Shown: positions 25,341-38,724, numbered from the stretch's first letter. The stretch: DNA of 64,000 nt from Zonotrichia leucophrys gambelii (GCF_028769735.1 NC_088171.1:76649216-76713215); one strand, 5' to 3'. The notes: generated from the letters alone by a model not told the origin. Made by a program: numbers and translations.

Positions 25341-26262
25341 CACTCAGAATCACTAGGATGGAAGAGACCTACAAGATCAACGAATCCAACCAAGCCTTAA
25401 CACCTCAACTAAACCATGGCACCGAGTGTCACATCAATCTTTTTTTAAACACATCCAGGGATGGTGGCTCCACCACCTTCCCGGGCAGACCATTCTAGTA
25501 CTTTATCACTTTTTTTGTAAAAACTATTGTTTAACATCCAGCTTAAATTTCCTTTGGTGGAGCTTGGGACTGTGTCCTCAGGTTCTGTCAGTTGTTGCCT
25601 GGAGAAAGAGACCAAATCCCACCTGGTAACAATCACCCTTCAGGAAGTTGTAGAGAGTGATAAAGTCACTTCTGAGTCTCCTTTTCTCCAGGCTGAGCAC
25701 CCCCAGCTCCCTCAGCTGTTCCTCACAGGGTTTGTGTTCCAAGCCCCTCTCCAGCCTTGTTGCCTCCTCTGGACGTGCTCCAGCCTCTCAATGTCCTTCC
25801 CAAACTGAGGGCCCAGAGCTGGACACAGCACTCAAGGTGTGGCCTCACCAGTGACAAGTACAGTGGAATCACGACCTCCCTGCTCCTGCTGGCCACACTG
25901 TTCCTGGCACAGGCCAGGATGCCCTTGGCCTTCTTGGCCCCCAGGGCACACTGCTGGCTCATGTTCAGCTGCTGTCACCAGCACCCCCAGGTCCCTTTCT
26001 GCCCAGGCACTGTCCAGCCACACCATCCCCAGCCTATAATGTCGCAGGGGGTTATTGTGTCCAAAATGCAGGATTCAGCACTCGGACTTAACTTCATCTT
26101 ATTGGACTCTGCCCATCCATCCAACCATTCCAGGTCTCTCTGCAGAGTCCTCCTACCTTCCAATGGATCGACGCACGCTCCCAACTTAGTGTAGTCTGCA
26201 AATTTGCTAATGACGATACCCTCATCCATGTCATTAATGATACCCTTATCCATGTCATCTTT
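25341..26262 (-). mobile_element. CR1 LINE 3' end, best-preserved copy in the window
   Basis: About 920 bp of CR1 on the minus strand, from the reverse transcriptase ORF end through the 3' untranslated region to an ATTCTGAG-type tail at about 25343. Long blocks remain in frame in pieces, for example '[20 protein letters not shown]' and '[20 protein letters not shown]'. It is the least diverged CR1 here, so probably the youngest, but it is 5'-truncated at about 26262 and broken by stops and frame changes. An imperfect tandem of CATCCATGTCAT sits at its 5' edge (26220-26262). Confidence 0.93.
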
Positions 26263-29200
26263 TTGTCTTTGCAGGTTACAATAAATCCTTGGAGGTATTT
26301 ACCTGGAGTTTTGTGGATTCTCTAGTACTGCAAGCCCAAGACGGAGCATGTTTCAGAAACACAGGCCCTACCTTCATGTGGCCAAAAACATATATAATCC
26401 AGAGGCTCCCTTATGCTCTACCATTTTGTAGACTATTCAGTCTCTTTTTCTGCAAAATTAAGAACTAAGTCATTTTAACTGGACAAGCAATCTTTTGAGT
26501 ACATGTTTATTTGTGAGTTTCCTAACGCTTTTTGTCTGCAATAAATGGCATAGGGTCATACTATTCCTAAACACATTTAGGTATTTGCTGAATCTTATGT
26601 TTATTTTCTTTTAAAATGCAGTGCTACCCTCTGCAGTTGCAAATCAGCTAGGTAATATTCACATTAAACCTTAGACTTTCATCATCAGAAGTGTTATAAA
26701 ACATGAATGGATTTTTATATTGTTCAGAATCTGCACAAGAAGGAGTGAGGGTTTATTTTTCTGTTAAGAAGAAGATTCAAATATGGCAGTTAAGACACTG
26801 GTATTTACAATGCTTTTAGGAATATGATGATCTGGATTCCATTCCTCCTCCAATTCCCCCCCCACAAAAAAAAAAAGCAAGCCACAGTGAATTCTAACCA
26901 GTGAATTTAGTACTCTCATGCACAAATTATTCAGACCACACAAAACTCAAAATTATAATAAAACCAAAGATTAAAATCAAAAGAACAAAAGATCTCTGAA
27001 ATTAGCTCATTTATAAAAGGTCTGGCATACTCTTCTTCTAAAATGTCTAAATTATATATAAATTTTAAAATGTTGGCCTTAAGACATTTTGTTTTTACTA
27101 AATTTGGAGGTTTACAGAAAAGTTCAATAACTGAAAGTGATTTGAGAGAAAACCAGATCCAATTCCACATTTCTGATTATTTTTGCCTGTGTATTAGAAA
27201 TCTGCATCTCCTTAAAAACAACTCTTTTCAGTTGGTCAGCTGAAAACAAATGTGTTTAAATTGGATTATAGGTGTTAAAAGGGTCAGAATATGCTAGAAG
27301 AGTTGGATAATTAAAACTTGTGTAATATGAATCATGGCTGAATGTAATATTCTTTCAGACTAAATACAGTGACCTTGTGTAATGTAGTATATACTGGGTA
27401 AATATATTTTAAGTAGAGAAGAAATATGCTGCCATATCTCCAAAGGGATATGGAAATAATTCAAAAAGAAATTATTGAAAGAGAAAAGGAAATAATTTTA
27501 ACATATAGGTTGCTATATACCCCTTCAAATGCTGATCAAGTGATCTGAATGAAATAACTTCAAAAAAAAGCAGTTATTTCATACAGATCACTTGATCAGC
27601 AAACCTACTAGCCCTCTGTTCAAATTGTGTCCCAAGCCTTGTTAACCTTTTGTGAGAGCTGCAAACAATCCATTTTCCCTGGTTCAAGCTGGAATGCCAA
27701 AAACTAATCCTAATAAGGAAATTCTCACAAGCCCACAGCTTTCTCTGGTGTTTCATCTTCAGAAACATGAGGAGATGTAAGTGGCATCTGTAGCCATCTA
27801 ACATCTAATTAAACAGATATAAGTCTATTAGAACTTACGTGACATGCTAATTTATTAGAAAATTAATAGAAGCAGCTCTAGAGAGCTGTGGCCGGATATA
27901 TCACTGAATTGACTAAAAATCTACACCAAGTGCCTTTTGTGCTAGTACTAAAGACACACACTGCAGTTTAGAAAAAGATAACAGAAATAAAAGAATGAGA
28001 TTATGGTAGAAAGTAGATGTTATGTCCTTGAAAAGCAGAGAAGAAAAAGGGAAAAACATAATCACAAAAATAATGTCTAAGAAAAAGTAAAGCACATTTC
28101 TCTATTCACCTTTATAGATTTTAATCTGTTCTTTCAATATTTTTGCAATAAACCTGTATGCAATTTTGGCAAAGATCTTGGACAAGAAACATCTCAACAG
28201 CAGAAACTTTTCAATAAACTAGATGTTTTCATTGAAATAAAACACTGAGAAATACTAAAGCCAAGCCAGTTCTTATTATATCTTTCCATATAAAACCTAA
28301 AATTCTGATTTCAATCAGCATATGAATGCACAAACTCTAAATAGTAGAGGTAAAATTTACATGTCAATTGATATTCTCTAAAATAAAGTCCTGTGAGATA
28401 TAAAGTGTTAATTTCAATATTTCTATTTTTCTATTTATTTTTGCATCCTTTGAGAAATTTTTAGAGAAGCGTCAGTATTGTGAAATTCCTATTGCAACAT
28501 GGAATTTATACTTGCTAGGCAATAGGAACATATGAAGTAATGCAGTAACAGTAATAAATGTTAAAACTGCTAAATATTTCTGAATAAAAGATAGTTTTGT
28601 GATATTCAGATTTATTACTGCACTGGCACTTAGTCTCATAAGTATTTACAAACATTTTTGACAGTCATTACAGTCTCTTAATCAATGCTTTACACTCACA
28701 GCAAAAGTCTGCATAAAGAGCTGTGAATATCCCTGGCTATTGGACTGTGTTTTAACCCTGCTGATTAAAGCACTTGGAAGCAAGTTTTGCTGGCTCACCA
28801 GCAAAAATGCAAAATTTTTGCTGATGCATCCCCCAAAGCCCAAAGGGAATGCTGGTAGCACTTAAGGCATAATGCTTTAACCTCTACCCATGAACATGAT
28901 AGGAATTCCTTGCACCACAAATTATGATTATTTATACACAATAAGAACTAAATCCACAACACTTAGGCATTCCATATAGAGACTCTAGATATCTTGCTTA
29001 AAACAGCACTAGAAGTAACAAAGTTCTGTAGATAGTGCAGGAACATAAGCGAACAAAATACATATAAGAGATATATTGTCCTCTAGGAAGTCTGATTTTT
29101 TTGCATCTGTGCCCTAGAAAGAGCTTTCTTTCCTACGGCATTTTTTGCCTTTTTCCCAACCTAGAAATGAAATTCAAGATAATTTCAGTAAGGAGGTAAT

Positions 29201-29689
29201 ATAAAAGAGGATCTTTAACAAAGGCCTTCAGGGGCTGTTATGGGAAGATGTCCACAAAAGCCCACTTCCTCTAGGGGTGACTACATTTTTATAAAATGTA
29301 TATTTTTTAAATTTCTAGAAAATTAGCATAATTGATAAAAAGCACCAATTAGGGGGAGAAGAGGTGATGCAATTCCCCACCAGGTCAAGCTCCTTCTCTG
29401 GAGTCCCCCCTCAGCACCAGCTATACTTTACTCATGAAATGTATCCACCTCAAAGAGTCGTTCTTGGCCTTGGCTCCCAGGAAGAGCCAAGATAGCACTG
29501 GGGCCTTGTATCCCCTGGGACTTGGAGCTCTGGAATTTGCTAGATCTTTCTGCCTAGGGAAAGGCCATGGAAAGTTTCAGGGAAAACTAGCAACTAATGC
29601 AATAGGCTACAGAGCTATAAATATATGTGCAAAGAATACAGGGATCATATAATAGAAAAAAAGGCAAAACCCAAAATGGCATCAGCATG
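26263..29689 (-). other. Probable intron; contains one hairpin repeat
   Basis: AT-rich with no exon found. It holds the inverted repeat at 27531-27600, listed separately, and a GC-richer patch near 28750-28860 that I cannot assign. Confidence 0.35.
27531..27600. repeat. Near-perfect inverted repeat (29-bp arms, 12-bp loop)
   Basis: Arms at 27531-27559 and 27572-27600 pair with a single mismatch (28 of 29). The A-rich loop TCAAAAAAAAGC separates them. As RNA this would be a long hairpin. It could be a foldback element, a template-switch palindrome or a precursor-like hairpin. Confidence 0.92.
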
Positions 29690-30090
29690 ACTTAAGGACA
29701 TGAAGTTGATTAAAGTCTTGAAGCCTCTGTCATACAGGGAGAGGCTGAGAGATCTGGGACTGCTTAGCATCTGAAAGAGAAGGCTAAAGAAGGATTTCTG
29801 TATATTTATACACTCCGGAATGGAGAGAGACTGATTTGTCTCATTGGTACCCAGTGAAAGGACAAGATGTAACAGACACAAACTGAAATAATAGAGAACT
29901 GCATCTAAAAACAAAAGAATTAAAAGAAAGAAACACCTTTTGTCATGATGATGATCAAATACTGGAACACGTTTCCCTGAGAATTTGTGCCATCACCATC
30001 CTTTGAGATATTATAAACCTGAGTAGACAAATTTCTGAACAACTGACTCTAGCTGACCCTTCCTGGGACTAAGGGAAAGATTGGATGAGG
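29690..30090 (+). mobile_element. CR1-like LINE 3' end, old and diverged
   Basis: The segment carries a CR1 block of the 'GERLRDLGLLSI' kind followed by a diverged 3' untranslated region ('GACAAGATGTAACAGACACA...', 'TGGAACACGTTTCC', 'GAGATATTATAAACCTG'). The terminal repeat is not clear. It is older than the copies at 25341 and 44760, judging by divergence. Confidence 0.6.
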
Positions 30091-33000
30091 TATCATCCAG
30101 AGATTGCTGCATACCTCAGCTGTTTTGTGACTTTGCAAAATATGTTTGAAGGTGTTCCCAGAGGAGTAGCTCAAAAAGGCAAAACAAACGAAATAAATTT
30201 AGTTGCAGAAGGCTGGTATAATATCATACTTTTCTGTATTTTTCTGTCAAAAATATGTTCAATATGCTACAAAATATGCTTTATAAATATTTCATAATAC
30301 AAAAAGGTATTACTTTGGTCATTGTCACAATTGTGTTGGGAGAAAGAGCTGGCTAGTCACATTTTTATGTACCTTCTTAAATTATAAAACCACCATCTAT
30401 GTAACAGTACAGAAATACAGCTCAGCAATGAAGAAAACAATGTTTGTTTTCTTTTGATAATCCAAAAAGGTATTTGAAAAGGTCTAGCCAGTTCACTGGG
30501 GAAAGTAAGGCAAAATGAAATTACATTTCCACTTTTGTTTGTACATGGAAAAAGTAAAAATGTCACTTTGGCTAAGTTAAAAATGATTTCCCGTATTGTA
30601 AAAATGTTATCAAACCAGAAGAATAAAAAAAAGGTCAAGTTCATGACTGGATGCTTCACTGCATCTGTTTCCACGTGGACTTGCCATTTTATTGAAAATA
30701 TCAAGCACATAGATCAAGGGTCCATAGAAGTGAATTATTAGACCTGATAAGAAAATAAAAAAAAATCTTTAAAAGTTTGAAGGTTGTTTCAGCACAGGTT
30801 AATTGTATCATTACCCATGAAAAAGGGCAACAATAGCCCAAGAATTTTCCCCTCAAAAAGCATTATTGAGAGTACAGAACTAAAAGGTGACTTGAAAGCC
30901 ACTAAGTAATATAGAGAAATACTTAAAAAAAACAATAATAAAATAGAGTTGCTTCAAATATGACAGTTGTTTATGAATATCAACCCTTTGGCTTGGGATG
31001 TTTAATTAGTGTATTCAGATCTCATTAAATTTTGCTTCTTTGGTTTTTTTTCCAGGCAATATGGCCTGAAGTCAGAGTAAATTAAGTACACTGAGTGCCC
31101 CACGAGATTGGGCTCATAATTATTTCTCACCTTAACATCATCTAGTTCAGTTCAAAACAACTAAAACATGGGAAAGAGAAGAACATGTTTTAAACAGTCC
31201 CATTTGAATGCATTAGAAGTTTTTTATGGGTGTACCCAAATCGTCAAGCACCTGGCTCACAAGTTGTCAATAACATATGCTCACTATGCATTGTATCAGA
31301 AGCTCAATTTGAGATAAGGTAGAAAAAAGAAAATGTAGTTTAAGGGCTTTTGTGTATACAAAGACTCAAACTATCCAAATATTTAACAATTCTGGAACTT
31401 AAGGAAAATAAAGCTGTGTTTCACCTGCCTTTTTGTTTTGTAGGTTTATTTGGGGGGGAGTATTTTTATCATTATAGTACTACTAGTAGTATTAATACTG
31501 GTACATTTTAGTATTAGTATGTATTAGTATTAGTATTGATTAGTATTAACATTAGCTGCAGCAAGTTATCATACAGCACAGAATTTAGTAAAATCTACAT
31601 GCATATGAAGGAAGTTTTAATTATGCATTTCTTCTTCCTAGGTCACTAGATCTTCTAAGTAGTGCTTTGTGCAAGTCTTACCCCTTTGGTAGACAAATGA
31701 TGTTAGAGTATTTTTTATAGCGTTAGTTGTTGTGTAGCATGTTCTGCTACAGCCACTAATAATTTAAATACATTTCATATTCCTTTATTCCTTCAAAAAA
31801 TATACATCTAACACAAAATGCTTGGGATACTATTGAGATTGAAAATGAATAGAAAATATTAACCTTGTGTATTGTAGAATGGAAGACCATAAACCTTGAG
31901 TTTGAGTCATGAAAAGCACCTCAAAACACTGTTCCACTCCAAGTTATTCTAAATGGGAATGGCCTAGGATATGTCTCTTTGGAATAAAAGGGCCAAAAGA
32001 GCAAAAGGATGCCCACTTAAACAAGATGCATGAACACCACCAGGATATGAAGCTGAACTTTGATTCATCTCTTAAGTTGTCTCTAAAACAAATATATCTA
32101 CACCAGATATTGTACTTGGAAAAGGAGTAGAAGAAATGTACTGTTTTAGATGCTGACATTTATTCTGTGCAAGGACATCCTCGTCAAATTGCTACCAATC
32201 AAATGCTGCTCTCTGTTGCTGTTTTTCAAGATAGCACAGATAGCCACCCTACATCATCACACCCAAGCACATGCTGTACTTGGGGCCCACAAAACAGCAT
32301 CTAAAGTCTAGCAGTAAGATTTTCCCACCCCAACAGTTTCTCCCAGTTAATGGAGAACACCTAATTTGCTAAATCTTACCTTGAAAAATTGAATAAAAAT
32401 GTGCCAAATATAACTATTTTACAGGAAGAATATAGAGGGGGGTTTTATTCCTGGATTTCTCTTAATTGGGAAAACAACATGGGAAAAACTAAGTTCTTTC
32501 TCCTCACACAGAATATAATTTTATTTTCAGGTAACTTTTCAAGAGAATTACAGTTGCAACTCATGCCTGTATCAATCACAGAAACATGGGCCTTGATGAA
32601 AAAAGTTTGCATTGCTGAAATATTTAAGGTAGGATAAGAAGGACCAAATAGTGAGAGGTTAAGATCCAGTAAATTCATCAGGAATTTAAGACAGAACAGT
32701 TTGCAGGACCAACTCACCACACTTCACATGAATTGCAATTGTCAATGACAATATTATTGGTCACCTCTGCATCTTCTCCAGTTGAGAAAGTTCACCGCAG
32801 GGGAAGGATGCACTAATGCACAACTTTAGGTGATTAATAGACACTTATTATTTCTGGCTCATAAGGTTTCAGCAGCAAAGTACAAAGATTTAATGGTCAC
32901 ACAGTTTTGCTAAAGTTGCTGAGCTGGAAAGATGCCAGTCTGGAGAGCCGATGATAAACAATTAACAGAACCTTTATTTAATGAGCAGTACAAAATTAGA

Positions 33001-34329
33001 AAGAAAAGAAAGGCAAAACACAAACAGAACAAAGCTGTAAGCAAGCTTAGGCCATACAGTGGAAAAGGTCTGTTGAAGGATTAGCAAACCAAGGTCAGAG
33101 CACTAACCTGTGCATGCACGTGGGCACACACATACACACATAATTAGAAGAATGATGTTGCTTACTGAAAATGAGGGAAGTGCTTCCATGAGACCCTCTG
33201 AAATTAGTGAGATGAAAAAACCAGGGGAGAGCATACTGAAACCATTTTGAAAAGTCAAATAACAGCTTTGTTTGACACTTTATGTAATTCCTTCTATATA
33301 TCAGAGTGCAGAAAAAGTAACTCCTTTTTATTGCAAAAAACGTAACTTGGTGAGGACAGGAGAAGTGAAATTCTCCACCGTTATTTTTTCTTTTCCTAAA
33401 GAAACAACACAAAAACCCTTAAAAATCTTGCCTATCATTTAAGTTAGAAGTTTGCCAGAACGTTTTCTGAGAAAACCCAAAACTAGCAGAAAACCCTTAA
33501 TAAACAGCACAGAGTTTATCCCAACTTTACTAGTTTCTGTCAAATTGTATGATATATTTCCTATATTAAAGAGACTTCTGCATGTACAGAAAATTACTTA
33601 GATTTCATTTTTCTCTCTGTCAACATTAATCACTAATGCGTCTGTATAAATCAATAATGGACTGGTATTAGCATCAAAATTTCTCAGGTTGTAAGATGTA
33701 AAGTCAGGCTGTAAGTCACAAATAAAAATACTTTTTTAGGATAGAAATAAAAAGATGTAAAACATAAGTCACATGACCATATTAAAAAGAAATGTGAATG
33801 AATAGATTAAGGCTCTAAAATATTTTAACTCAAATATTGTTCATAAAGTTTGTTTTTTTACTGACAGCACTAACAATTTAACCTTTACTTCAGAGTATCA
33901 CTCCAGAATAAATGCTCTAATATTTTTATATATACATAAAAAATGAAGCAACACAAATTTTCTTGAATTCAGCTGTAAAAAAAAAATCAGATGGATGGAC
34001 ATTTCATGACATAAACACCAAAACTAATTGAGGCAACTAACAATATCCTTTGGAATCAAGTGAAAAGAAAGTTAGGAATTTTCTTGTTTCACATGTAAAA
34101 CTCTAAGCTCGTTTTGAATCTCAATTTTTCTGTGAGCTGCAGCCTATGCAGAGTTAAAAATGAACCTTAAGATTTAATTTTAAATACATTTTTCACTATG
34201 AAAAGATATAACATCAATACAAGTTACATGGCTAAATTAATTATGACTTATGTAACAGGAAAAAAAAACACAACAAAGAAAACAAAAACAAAACAAAATC
34301 AGGATAAATTGAAGAAGAAGATTAGTGGA
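30091..34329 (-). other. Probable intron, no supported gene
   Basis: AT-rich. The longest open frame (minus strand, 30357-30710, 117 codons) is rich in Phe, Leu and Lys, has no good splice pair and looks like chance. A donor-like TTCAAG before gtaaga at about 32390 has a 34-bp partner interval, but all three frames are open and it would break the phase match between 37098 and 23995. I did not call it. Confidence 0.35.
31476..31555. repeat. Imperfect (TTAGTA)n-like tandem repeat
   Basis: About 80 bp dominated by TAGTATTAG motifs with interruptions. Confidence 0.8.
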
Positions 34330-34696
34330 TTTATTTGTACTGCTTTGAAGGAATAGCTCCTGGTCCACGCTGGAGGCCAGACTTATCATCCATTCACATC
34401 AGCACCTGGGCAGGAGAAAAGGCAGAGCTCAATTTAATATGATAATCATGGAATGCAGACACGAGCATGATCCCTATGGATGTACACTCTGCACTGGAGA
34501 GCTTGACAACCTGAGCCGGGTCCAGCACAGCCACTTATATGGTAGCGCTATTTCACATCATATAAAAAAGACAGGATTGGGTAAGATCTTGCAAGTACTA
34601 GGCCCTTTATGGCTTGCTGTAAAGAGAGATGGGATTTCTAGGTGAGGCAGACTCAACCTGGGTCAGGTCCTCAGCAGAATAAACTAAAATTAAAAA
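34330..34696 (+). other. PolyA-tailed unassigned segment, possible retroposed transcript or LTR piece
   Basis: A roughly 340-bp block with markedly higher GC than its flanks ends in AGCAGAATAAACTAAAATT followed by 13 A residues (about 34692-34704). A polyadenylation-like AATAAA just before an A-run suggests insertion of a reverse-transcribed RNA or an LTR fragment. The internal open frame (about 34439-34645) matches nothing I know. No flanking duplication was confirmed. Confidence 0.3.
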
Positions 34697-35339
34697 AAAA
34701 AAAATAGAAAATATCAATAATATCAATATATAAGCTACTATTCATCTATTCATCTCTAAATAGCAAGTATCTTTAACAAGTATCTTTAGTGAAAATAACA
34801 AGCTTTCTGTATTTATAGACAAACAGCACTCCATAAATATTCAATTTTACTGTTTAGCATGTAACCCTGGTTCGTATACAATATATGTAGAAGTCTGGTA
34901 ATCACTAGACTATTTGACAGTCAAAAATGTTCAGAGAAGCAGTTATTTACCCATTAAAATGCAAGTCGCTGAACCCCTCTATATTTAATTCTTTGCAGCT
35001 TTCCAACATGTGTTCTTTTGTAAAAGAACAAAAAATAATTGGTTCATTCCAGTGCTAACTGGAGAGTCAGATCATATTTACTGGCAATAGAAATATATTA
35101 CAGTAACATTTTTCCATCACAAATTAACAGTAAGAGATTCCCAGTCTCTTACAATTGGAGAGTAATTCAGTGAGAGACTGCCAGTGTCAAAATTTCATAA
35201 TTAAGATAAATTAAGATAGCTTTTGCTGTATGGCATCTAGAAAACTGCCTCCTTCACCAATGCCACCACAAGGAGTTGTGCTGCCTCCTTTAGGCTCCTA
35301 GGAAGCCAAAAGGAAGTACTTGAAAGCAACTTGAAAGAA

Positions 35340-35391
35340 TTTGGTACTTTTTTAAGTTATCTGAGAAGTCAGATAGCTTGAAAGTACCAAA
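35340..35391. repeat. Imperfect inverted repeat (25/23-bp arms, 4-bp loop)
   Basis: Arms TTTGGTACTTT...ATCTGA (35340-35364) and its near complement (35369-35391) are separated by GAAG. They differ by a small indel and a mismatch. Confidence 0.8.
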
Positions 35392-37097
35392 TCCACCAAA
35401 GCTCAAAACGCCCTTTTAGATAAACTAAGGGATGTCCATGCCTAGGCACCATTCAGCCATCTCCTGAATTTGAATTTAAACTGAAAACGTCCCTTCAAGA
35501 AGGGAAAAAATTGGTTTGTTATGAAGCAATATAGACTATTTCGCATGAGTTTATAGAAAGTATTGCCTATGTAGTGACCAGTTAGTTGTATTGGTGCAAA
35601 GGGGAATGACATTTCTCTGATGAAAAAGGGAACACAGCCTGCAAAGTGCAGCAGCACTATGTTTCCTAGTGTGCTAGAGATTAATGTATTTGGAGATGAT
35701 ATATGATACTACAACCACTATGTTCTTTGATACACATCACAAGACACTACTGCAAAATAAAGGTGTTCTCTTAAATAATTAATTTTCTTTCAGTCTAAAT
35801 GAAACAATATTTAACTTGAGACAAAATTCTCAAAGACCTTCTTCTCCTTTTGTTTTTTCCCCAGTTTTTGAATGTAGTGAAACAAACAATTTAAAACAGC
35901 CAAAGTCTGTAACATCAGAGACAAAGAAAGGAAAATAACCTGCATTTTTTAAAAAAGAATATTTTTCAGGGGCAAGGAATAAAGTTCTGAGTTGTTCTTT
36001 TAAAGAAATTTGCAATTTAATAGCCTCTATACTAAGAAAGAAATATCAATGCAGCATAAAATACCTACTAATAGTTCTATTCTTCTTGTTAATCTCTTGA
36101 CTTAAATCAACTCCCTGTCTTCCAAGACAGTACTGTTTTACTGTAAATAAAAAATATATGCAATAAACAGTTTGGTTTATGGCACTGGGTTACAGGCTTC
36201 TAAGTTTTCTGGTGAGCCAATAAATAATACAAAGGTTTTAATTTTTCACAATCTGAAAATCCAGTTAAAGCAATAATTCAAACCAAACAAATAACACTAA
36301 TTTTCCAAGATTAATATATTTCATTCTTCTAACATGAATAGTTGTTTTCTAATTGCATAGAAACAAGCACAATTAAAATAATACTATTTGAAATATTGAG
36401 TTAGTTTCTTCTACTACTTCTTCTACTTCTTCAGTCTGCAACTGAAAAATTGAGGAAAGAAATGCTGGAACTCAGAGTGCTCATGAAAACAAAGATTTTT
36501 AACAAACATTTTTGGATTAATGTTGCTCAAAAGTTTTGATTTTATGGAAATTTATGCATTTAGACAGAAGACTATCCAATATGTTCCCATATAACTTAGC
36601 TTTTACCCATTTAAAAGGATTTAGTTTCAAGTTTGAGCTACATATTATACAAATGAACCAAACCATGACATAGTATGGAATTAAACCAAATATTCTCAAT
36701 TTTTCCTAGGAAAGTAAATTCCCTCCTTCATTATGATATGAAGTACATATAATCTTCTTTTCAATTTGTCAGACAAAAGGTGAAATACTATTCTGTGAAG
36801 AAATATGTAAAATTATTTTTTACAAATATGTAAAAGGCAAAATGCAGTTCTGTGAAGAAAATAACAAAAGGACTTCTATTTCTGCATAAGAGTAAAATGA
36901 TCAGGTAGTATATGTCATTTTCCCCAAAGTGAACGTGCTGCTGTGATGGATATGATCATGGAAGCAGTGAAGGTGGAGTGTGGCCTCCACAGAATCCTTC
37001 ATTTTTCCATCCACTCCCAGTGCAGACTTGCTTTACAGAATTGACTGCTATGGAATGAAAGGACCAATCGATGAGCTGATTTCAGTCATTCCCATAC

Positions 37098-37257
37098 CTG
37101 AGAAAACTTTCATGTCTTCCACTTGTAATTTTAACTCCTTTTTTATGTTCTTCTCATAGAACTTGGCAACTGCACTGTCATTAGAAAATGATGTATTAGA
37201 TACTTTGGGATATGGGACTTGATTCACAGTAAAGAAGTCTCTCTTGGAGAGCTGTAC
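37098..37257 (-). CDS. Coding exon (160 bp) of the unidentified minus-strand gene
   Basis: The acceptor ends CTTATGACAG and the donor is TCAG before gtatgg. The interval is open in one frame for 53 codons plus one base, and both other frames contain stops. It reads VQLSKRDFFTVNQVPYPK at the start and ends KKELKLQVEDMKVFS. The start phase (0) matches the end of the exon at 40279-40395. The single spare base at the end matches the start of 23995-24082, giving two consecutive phase-consistent joins. The composition is soluble, mixed Lys/Asp/Ser, with no membrane segment. I do not recognise the family. Confidence 0.62.
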
Positions 37258-37882
37258 CTGTCATAAGAGTCCAGTCACTACCACAAACTTTCAAGAAAAA
37301 TTTAATTACTCTTGTAATATATGGAAAGACCTAAAATAAATGTGGCTAGTGGATTTATTTCTACTTAAAATTTCTGATTAATTTTTTGATGCTGATTTTT
37401 TTTTGCTTTTTGCAGAAAAGAATTTTGAGTGATTTAAATGCTTGATTAATCTGAGGAAATACATATTAATATTTATCAAAAGCTGAAAGCCAAGGAAAGA
37501 ACAGCTGAAGTTTCTGGAGGACTACTTTATTCAGTGTTCTCACTGTGCACTGCATCACTGAAAATTAAATTATTTTAATGTAGTTTTTCAGAAGATCAAA
37601 GGCAAATTTCCATCAAATAAAAAATTTCAAAACATAGAACTATGTTTTTAAAAACCATACAAAATCTGATTTCTTTTAGCACCTTCTGAACTGGCACTTA
37701 AGCATCCATCAGAAACAATACATTTAGAGGTTTCCAAATGTGACTGGACGTGATGAAAATTTACAGTCAGTTTACAATGTAGGCCTCAAAAGATTTAGTA
37801 CATATTTAAAAAAAAAAAATCTGCAAAGCTTAATAATATTGATCAAATAAGAAAAGAAAGCTATCATTGGATAGAACATTAT

Positions 37883-37947
37883 TTTCACTAAATCTAAGTA
37901 TATTTGACAAAGATCCATTTGTCATGCATACCTAGATTTAGTGGAAA
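37883..37947. repeat. Imperfect inverted repeat (29/30-bp arms, 6-bp loop)
   Basis: Arms at 37883-37911 and 37918-37947 pair with about four mismatches and one bulge around a GATCCA loop. The shape and size resemble a pre-miRNA-like hairpin or a small foldback. Nothing in the sequence decides between these. Confidence 0.8.
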
Positions 37948-38724
37948 CAGTCTTCACAAAATTTTAAAAAAGTCTTAATAGTCTTAATAGTATTGAAGAG
38001 CAGTGTTAGTTTGATGGAAACATATTATCCCCTCATTTGTCAGTTCTCCAGTGTGTAGTCATTAGCAGCAGACTTTTGCATTCTTAATCTCTTAGTTCCT
38101 CAATTAGTCATTAAAATTTCCTGCCCAATTTCCTTCCTATGCTGACTCTTCCTATTTATTTAACTAAATTTCTTTCCTGATATAAATTCTGTCAAATAAA
38201 TGCTCTTACAGCATTTGCCTCCAAAAGAATTGAGTAAAATTTTCAGTAGTAACTGCATATCAGGTAGCATGCATGAGTTTCTGAAAATAAAAAATCTATG
38301 ATATTGCTGTAGCTAAAAAAACTTCAAAAATGAAAATCGTATCTTCTTGATATTAAGAAAAGAGTTTGAATGTTTGCAGTTGGTCTTTTTTTTTGTTTAT
38401 TTGTTTGTGTATAGGTGTTTATTATGACACAGGAATGCACAAAATCATTCATACCTCAAAAAATCATAGTGCTTCTACAACACATGAAGAAAAATTTTTA
38501 AAATTGCGCTATGAAGAGTTTGGTTTAGGTATTGTATTTAATCTTCTAAAAGAAACCTTGTCATAATGCTGTTAAAGTCACTAAGATAATTTTCAAAAAT
38601 AGGATAAAAATTACAAAGATTATATATTGAAAAGGTTAAGTTAAAGCTTCTTTTGGATTTCAGTGAATTTTTCTGTACTGTCTCTCGCAGTATCCTTCTG
38701 GACAAAATATTATAGTAAATGGCT

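Noticed and set aside
25723..26253. Several long open frames on both strands
   Set aside because: They are pieces of the minus-strand CR1 reverse transcriptase and their shadows on the plus strand, not host genes.
30357..30710. 117-codon open frame on the minus strand
   Set aside because: It is Phe/Leu/Lys-rich, has no convincing splice pair, and lies in AT-rich DNA where frames of this size arise by chance. It is also too near the required in-phase join between 37098 and 23995 to fit without breaking it.
32388..32421. 34-bp minus-strand interval before a strong donor
   Set aside because: All frames are open, and including it would break the phase match between the exons at 37098-37257 and 23995-24082.
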